Below, one piece after another: positions 33,349 to 35,275 of a stretch of DNA of 35,275 nucleotides. This DNA is from Ruminococcus sp. UBA3280 (GTDB lineage Bacteria > Bacillota > Clostridia > Oscillospirales > Ruminococcaceae), in the NCBI GenBank assembly GCA_002362175.1, contig DETU01000067.1, forward strand, positions 1 through 35,275. Reading direction: 5' to 3'. Under the pieces are notes generated by a model, which was given only the letters and a program-made list of their open reading frames with translations, had not been told where the DNA came from and did no database searches. The translations under genes and the position numbers were made by a program. How positions within the stretch are numbered: the stretch's first letter is position 1; each line of letters begins with the position of its first letter.

Positions 33349-33702
33349 TTAAAGGAAGTTACGCTCTTCTTTTAACGTAGCGTTTTCCAGTTTCAGGGTG
33401 CTAATCAGTTCGTCAAAACGATAGCCCTGAAGCTGGATTTTTTCTGAGTGCTTAATCAGACGTTCGTTGATGTTCACAAATTTCTTCTTGCTGATTCTTA
33501 CGGCGTTCGGAAGCTCTGCATCAAGCTCCATGACTGTGATAAATTCAGCGGTTGTCTGTTCCCACTCCATAGCCATTCTGATAACCTTGTACTGTGCGTC
33601 AACATTGTCACGGAGTTCATCGCTCATTGCTATTCCGGCAAGAAAATTGACTGTCGATACAACGCTGTTCAGGTACGCCTGTGCCTTGCATAAGAAATTC
33701 AT
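33349..33702 (-). CDS. Early phage protein, helical, unknown
   Basis: A 117-residue protein starting MNFLCKAQAYLNSVV behind AGAGGTGAAAAGT. Predicted to be mostly helical, with a coiled-coil C-terminus (FDELISTLKLENATLKEERN). It lies directly before the transposase gene; in Mu-like phages this place often holds regulators or Gam-like helpers, but no family is recognised. Confidence 0.65.
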   Translation of the reverse strand: MNFLCKAQAYLNSVVSTVNFLAGIAMSDELRDNVDAQYKVIRMAMEWEQTTAEFITVMELDAELPNAVRISKKKFVNINERLIKHSEKIQLQGYRFDELISTLKLENATLKEERNFL

Positions 33703-33866
33703 ACTTTTCACCTCTTTTCAGTTTTCAAGTTTCTTTTTCAGCTTGTGTCACTCTCGTCCCGTGCCGTCTGCAACCTTCCGATTCTCGTTGGTCGGTGACT
33801 GCTGTGTTTCTGCTAAATGGGATAGGGCTTTTTTCAGTGACGCCCTTCAGAACACTTTGATTTTTT

Positions 33867-34073
33867 TCAACGCATCGCCTTGTAAACGTCGCTCATTACG
33901 GCAATACAGGAATCGCCCCATATATTGATGTATTTCTTGTATCCATTCGTATAGTTAATGCACACAAGTTCTTCTTCACAGTTCTTGATATATTCCAGTT
34001 TTTCAATTTCTTCCCTTGAATACATCATAAGAATTGTGCCGAGTTCCTCAATAAACTTTTTCTTGTTCTCCAT
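33867..34073 (-). CDS. Small early phage protein, unknown
   Basis: A 68-residue protein behind a perfect AAAAAGGAGGTGAAAAT. Acidic helical N-terminal half (EELGTILMMYSREEIEKLEY), then CEEELVCINYTNGYKKYINI with a beta character. Located between an HTH gene and the transposase. No family recognised; the 160 bases after it contain no gene that I can support. Confidence 0.65.
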   Translation of the reverse strand: MENKKKFIEELGTILMMYSREEIEKLEYIKNCEEELVCINYTNGYKKYINIWGDSCIAVMSDVYKAMR

Positions 34074-34088
34074 ATTTTCACCTCCTTT

Positions 34089-34298
34089 TTATCCTGCTTT
34101 TCTGCCGTCAAGGAGCAGGTAGTCAATGCTTACATCAAGCGTGACCGCTATGCTTATAATCATCTGCGTTGACGGGTTGAAATCGCCTTTTTCCAAACGT
34201 GAGATATATGGCTGTGAGGTCTGCGTTTTCTGTGCGAGTTCAACTTGTGTGTAGCCGAGTTCTTCACGACGGTGCTTTATTTTCTGCCCGAGTGTCAT
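34089..34298 (-). CDS. XRE-family HTH regulator
   Basis: A 69-residue single-domain helix-turn-helix protein: MTLGQKIKHRREELGYTQVE, with recognition part TSQPYISRLEKGDFNPS and C-terminal ISIAVTLDVSIDYLL. Start follows AAAGAGGTGATTTT. It is in the early operon in line with the other genes, so it is more likely a Ner/Cro-type brake than the main lysogeny repressor, which would be expected divergent and outside the window. Confidence 0.88.
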   Translation of the reverse strand: MTLGQKIKHRREELGYTQVELAQKTQTSQPYISRLEKGDFNPSTQMIISIAVTLDVSIDYLLLDGRKAG

Positions 34299-34310
34299 AA
34301 AATCACCTCT

Positions 34311-34967
34311 TTATATAAAGTTGGTGCGTTTGTATCTGTTGACAGCCATTTGTGAAATCTCGGTGTCGCTGTTGTTCATGATGAAGTTTGCAATCTGCTG
34401 ACACGAATATTCGCCCGAGACAATCATCTCATCAACTTTCTGTTTGAGTTCAAGTTCAAGCATTGCAATCTTGCTGGGTGTTGTGTACCTGTACTTTTTC
34501 TTTATGCGTTTTGGTTCGCTGTCTGACATTTCAGTTACGGACGGAGCAGGACGGTTTATCAGCGGAACTAATGCCTTGATTGTTTCGCTTACAGCAAGTG
34601 TAACAGCTTTGACTATGATTTCTTCAATGTTTACATTTCCGTAACTGCCTGTACGTCTGATTTCCGGAAGTACTTCATCAAATACCCACGCTTCAAAACG
34701 TTCAGCGTTCGGGAGCTTGCTGTGTGTGATAAGTCTGTAAACATCTCCCTCTGTTATAAAATTCATTTCTTGCATACCACCGTTTGTAAGGGTGCGGTGT
34801 TTTACAGCCCCCTTGCAATGTGCTGATATTGCGTCCTTTGGGCGTGCATAACCTAAAGCTTTAGCAATATCTGAACCGCAAAATATAACTTTGCCGTCCT
34901 TTGTTTCCATAGTTCTTACAGTACCAAACTCGGCACTGCTGAAAACTTCAATTTTGTTTTCATTCAT
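34311..34967 (-). CDS. BRO-N antirepressor-like protein
   Basis: A 218-residue protein with an N-terminal BRO domain (PF02498, about 5-105): VRTMETKDGKVIFCGSDIAK, ALGYARPKDAI, and the ending NAERFEAWVFDEVLPEIRRT. The C-terminal part is helical and basic (SEPKRIKKKYRYTTPSKIAM), then a possible HTH (SCQQIANFIMNNSDTEISQM). Start at 34967 follows AAAGGAATAATTTTT. Such proteins act as antirepressors or early regulators in phages. Confidence 0.88.
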   Translation of the reverse strand: MNENKIEVFSSAEFGTVRTMETKDGKVIFCGSDIAKALGYARPKDAISAHCKGAVKHRTLTNGGMQEMNFITEGDVYRLITHSKLPNAERFEAWVFDEVLPEIRRTGSYGNVNIEEIIVKAVTLAVSETIKALVPLINRPAPSVTEMSDSEPKRIKKKYRYTTPSKIAMLELELKQKVDEMIVSGEYSCQQIANFIMNNSDTEISQMAVNRYKRTNFI

Positions 34968-35142
34968 AAAAATTATTCCTTTCATTTTTTGGTTTTGCGA
35001 TACTGATATAGTATATAGCTTGTAAAGTAGATGTCATAGCTTGCAGTATAGACATTACATAAGCCTTTGTCACATCATCAAGCATATCATACTGATTTTT
35101 TACGCTTTTTGTGTCAAGAGCTTTTACTTTGGTATCTGTCAT
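34960..35142 (-). CDS. First gene of the early operon, 60-residue unknown protein
   Basis: Starts MTDTKVKALDTKSVKNQYDM behind AGAAGGTGAATTTT, overlapping the BRO gene by 8 bases. Polar N-terminus, then an amphipathic helix (YVMSILQAMTSTLQAIYYIS) and a charged end. No family recognised. Being first after the early promoter and the CRISPR-repeat-like element makes it a candidate anti-defence protein, as inference. Confidence 0.65.
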   Translation of the reverse strand: MTDTKVKALDTKSVKNQYDMLDDVTKAYVMSILQAMTSTLQAIYYISIAKPKNERNNFYE

Positions 35143-35168
35143 AAAATTCACCTTCTTTTGCTATTGTT

Positions 35169-35201
35169 ATCTAAATCCACGCTCCCTACAAAGAGAGCAA
35201 T
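35169..35201 (-). repeat. Solitary type I-C CRISPR-repeat-like element in the early leader
   Basis: On the - strand this 33-base unit starts ATTGCTCTCTTTGTA and ends GGGAGCGTGGATTTAGAT. The general form of type I-C repeats is GTCGC-stem-loop-stem-GCGTGGATTGAAAT, so the unit agrees at the stem, at GCGTGGATT and at the length of 32-33 bases, differing mainly at its ends. GCTCTC (35193-35198) pairs with GGGAGC (35181-35186) around TTTGTA. No second copy lies within 70 bases on either side, so there is no array. No ATG, GTG or TTG frame of useful length spans it. Confidence 0.65.
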
Positions 35202-35263
35202 ATTATTGTTTAACCTCCTTTTTTTGTTTTTGTGTTTGCGTTTGTATTTGTTCTGACCTTATG

Positions 35264-35269
35264 ATTATA
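35264..35269 (-). promoter_or_regulatory. -10 box of the early promoter
   Basis: TATAAT on the - strand; its -35 box would be outside the window. Transcription from here would begin near 35257, go through a nearly T-free A/C-rich leader and AGGAGG (35214-35219), then the CRISPR-like hairpin, then the first early gene. The + strand also reads TATAAT at 35266-35271, so divergent promoters are possible. Confidence 0.5.
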
Positions 35270-35275
35270 ATATAC

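Larger units (their letters stand above)
7970..35275 (-). mobile_element. Mu-like transposable prophage (incomplete at the high-coordinate end)
   Basis: All genes from 8064 to 35142 are on the - strand and form one phage genome: MuA and MuB transposition proteins, GemA, Mor, Mu gp27-like small terminase, then terminase, portal, capsid, tail, lysis and methylase genes. The low-coordinate end must lie between hsdS (7844) and the methylase (8064); the exact terminal TG and target-site duplication cannot be set because the opposite end lies beyond 35275. The repressor expected at the outer early end is not visible. The boundary given is approximate. Confidence 0.9.

Noticed and set aside
33467..33928. 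153-codon frame on the + strand that might be a divergent repressor
   Set aside because: The translation is Ser/Phe/Cys-rich without HTH features, lies antisense to two genes with good ribosome sites, and has no promoter.
35143..35275. A full CRISPR array at the window edge
   Set aside because: Only one repeat-like unit is present; the sequence 70 bases up- and downstream holds no second copy and instead contains a promoter box, ribosome sites and a gene start.

Overview
The window looks like a low-GC Firmicute chromosome, most likely a fibrolytic Ruminococcus or close Oscillospiraceae relative. The main clue is a family-3 glycosidase with reversed domain order, as known from ruminal beta-glucosidases. 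AGGAGG ribosome sites and canonical sigma-A promoters agree with this. Species cannot be fixed from sequence alone.

Positions 1-7900 are host DNA on the + strand: a permuted GH3 beta-glucosidase (65-2842), an ArsC/Spx-type protein one base behind it, an SPFH protein with three C-terminal zinc ribbons, glmS with its own promoter and terminator, and an orphan type I restriction specificity gene (hsdS).

Positions ~7960-35275 are a Mu-like transposable prophage, all on the - strand, entered from its late end. Read in the direction of transcription (high to low coordinates) it has four blocks. (1) An early block: promoter at the window edge, a solitary type I-C CRISPR-repeat-like element in the leader, small unknown proteins, a BRO-type antirepressor, an HTH protein, MuA transposase and MuB ATPase. 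(2) A middle block: HTH protein, GemA, Mor-type activator. (3) A packaging and regulation block: Mu gp25/26/27-like genes, then a NusG/LoaP-like antiterminator, then terminase and portal. (4) A siphovirus-like structural block: a MuF-type minor capsid protein with a possible toxin tail, scaffold, capsid, connectors, tail tube, tape measure, baseplate, holin and M15 endolysin, ending with a D12-class DNA methyltransferase. Mu-type replication and regulation genes thus drive a non-contractile tailed virion. The outer early end and both phage termini are not resolved inside the window.

Several genes are damaged or recoded. The tape measure has two frameshifts and an in-frame TAG. MuA has an in-frame TGA before its C-terminal domain. 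A middle gene has TAG at codon 7 directly behind a perfect ribosome site. No phage gene I can delimit (43 counted by eye) ends in TAG.

The observations that most deserve a second look are the solitary CRISPR-repeat mimic at 35169-35201 (a candidate RNA anti-CRISPR), the NusG paralog placed before a late operon studded with hairpin terminators, the MuF/JAB-like fusion with a small overlapping partner gene, and the pattern of in-frame stops.
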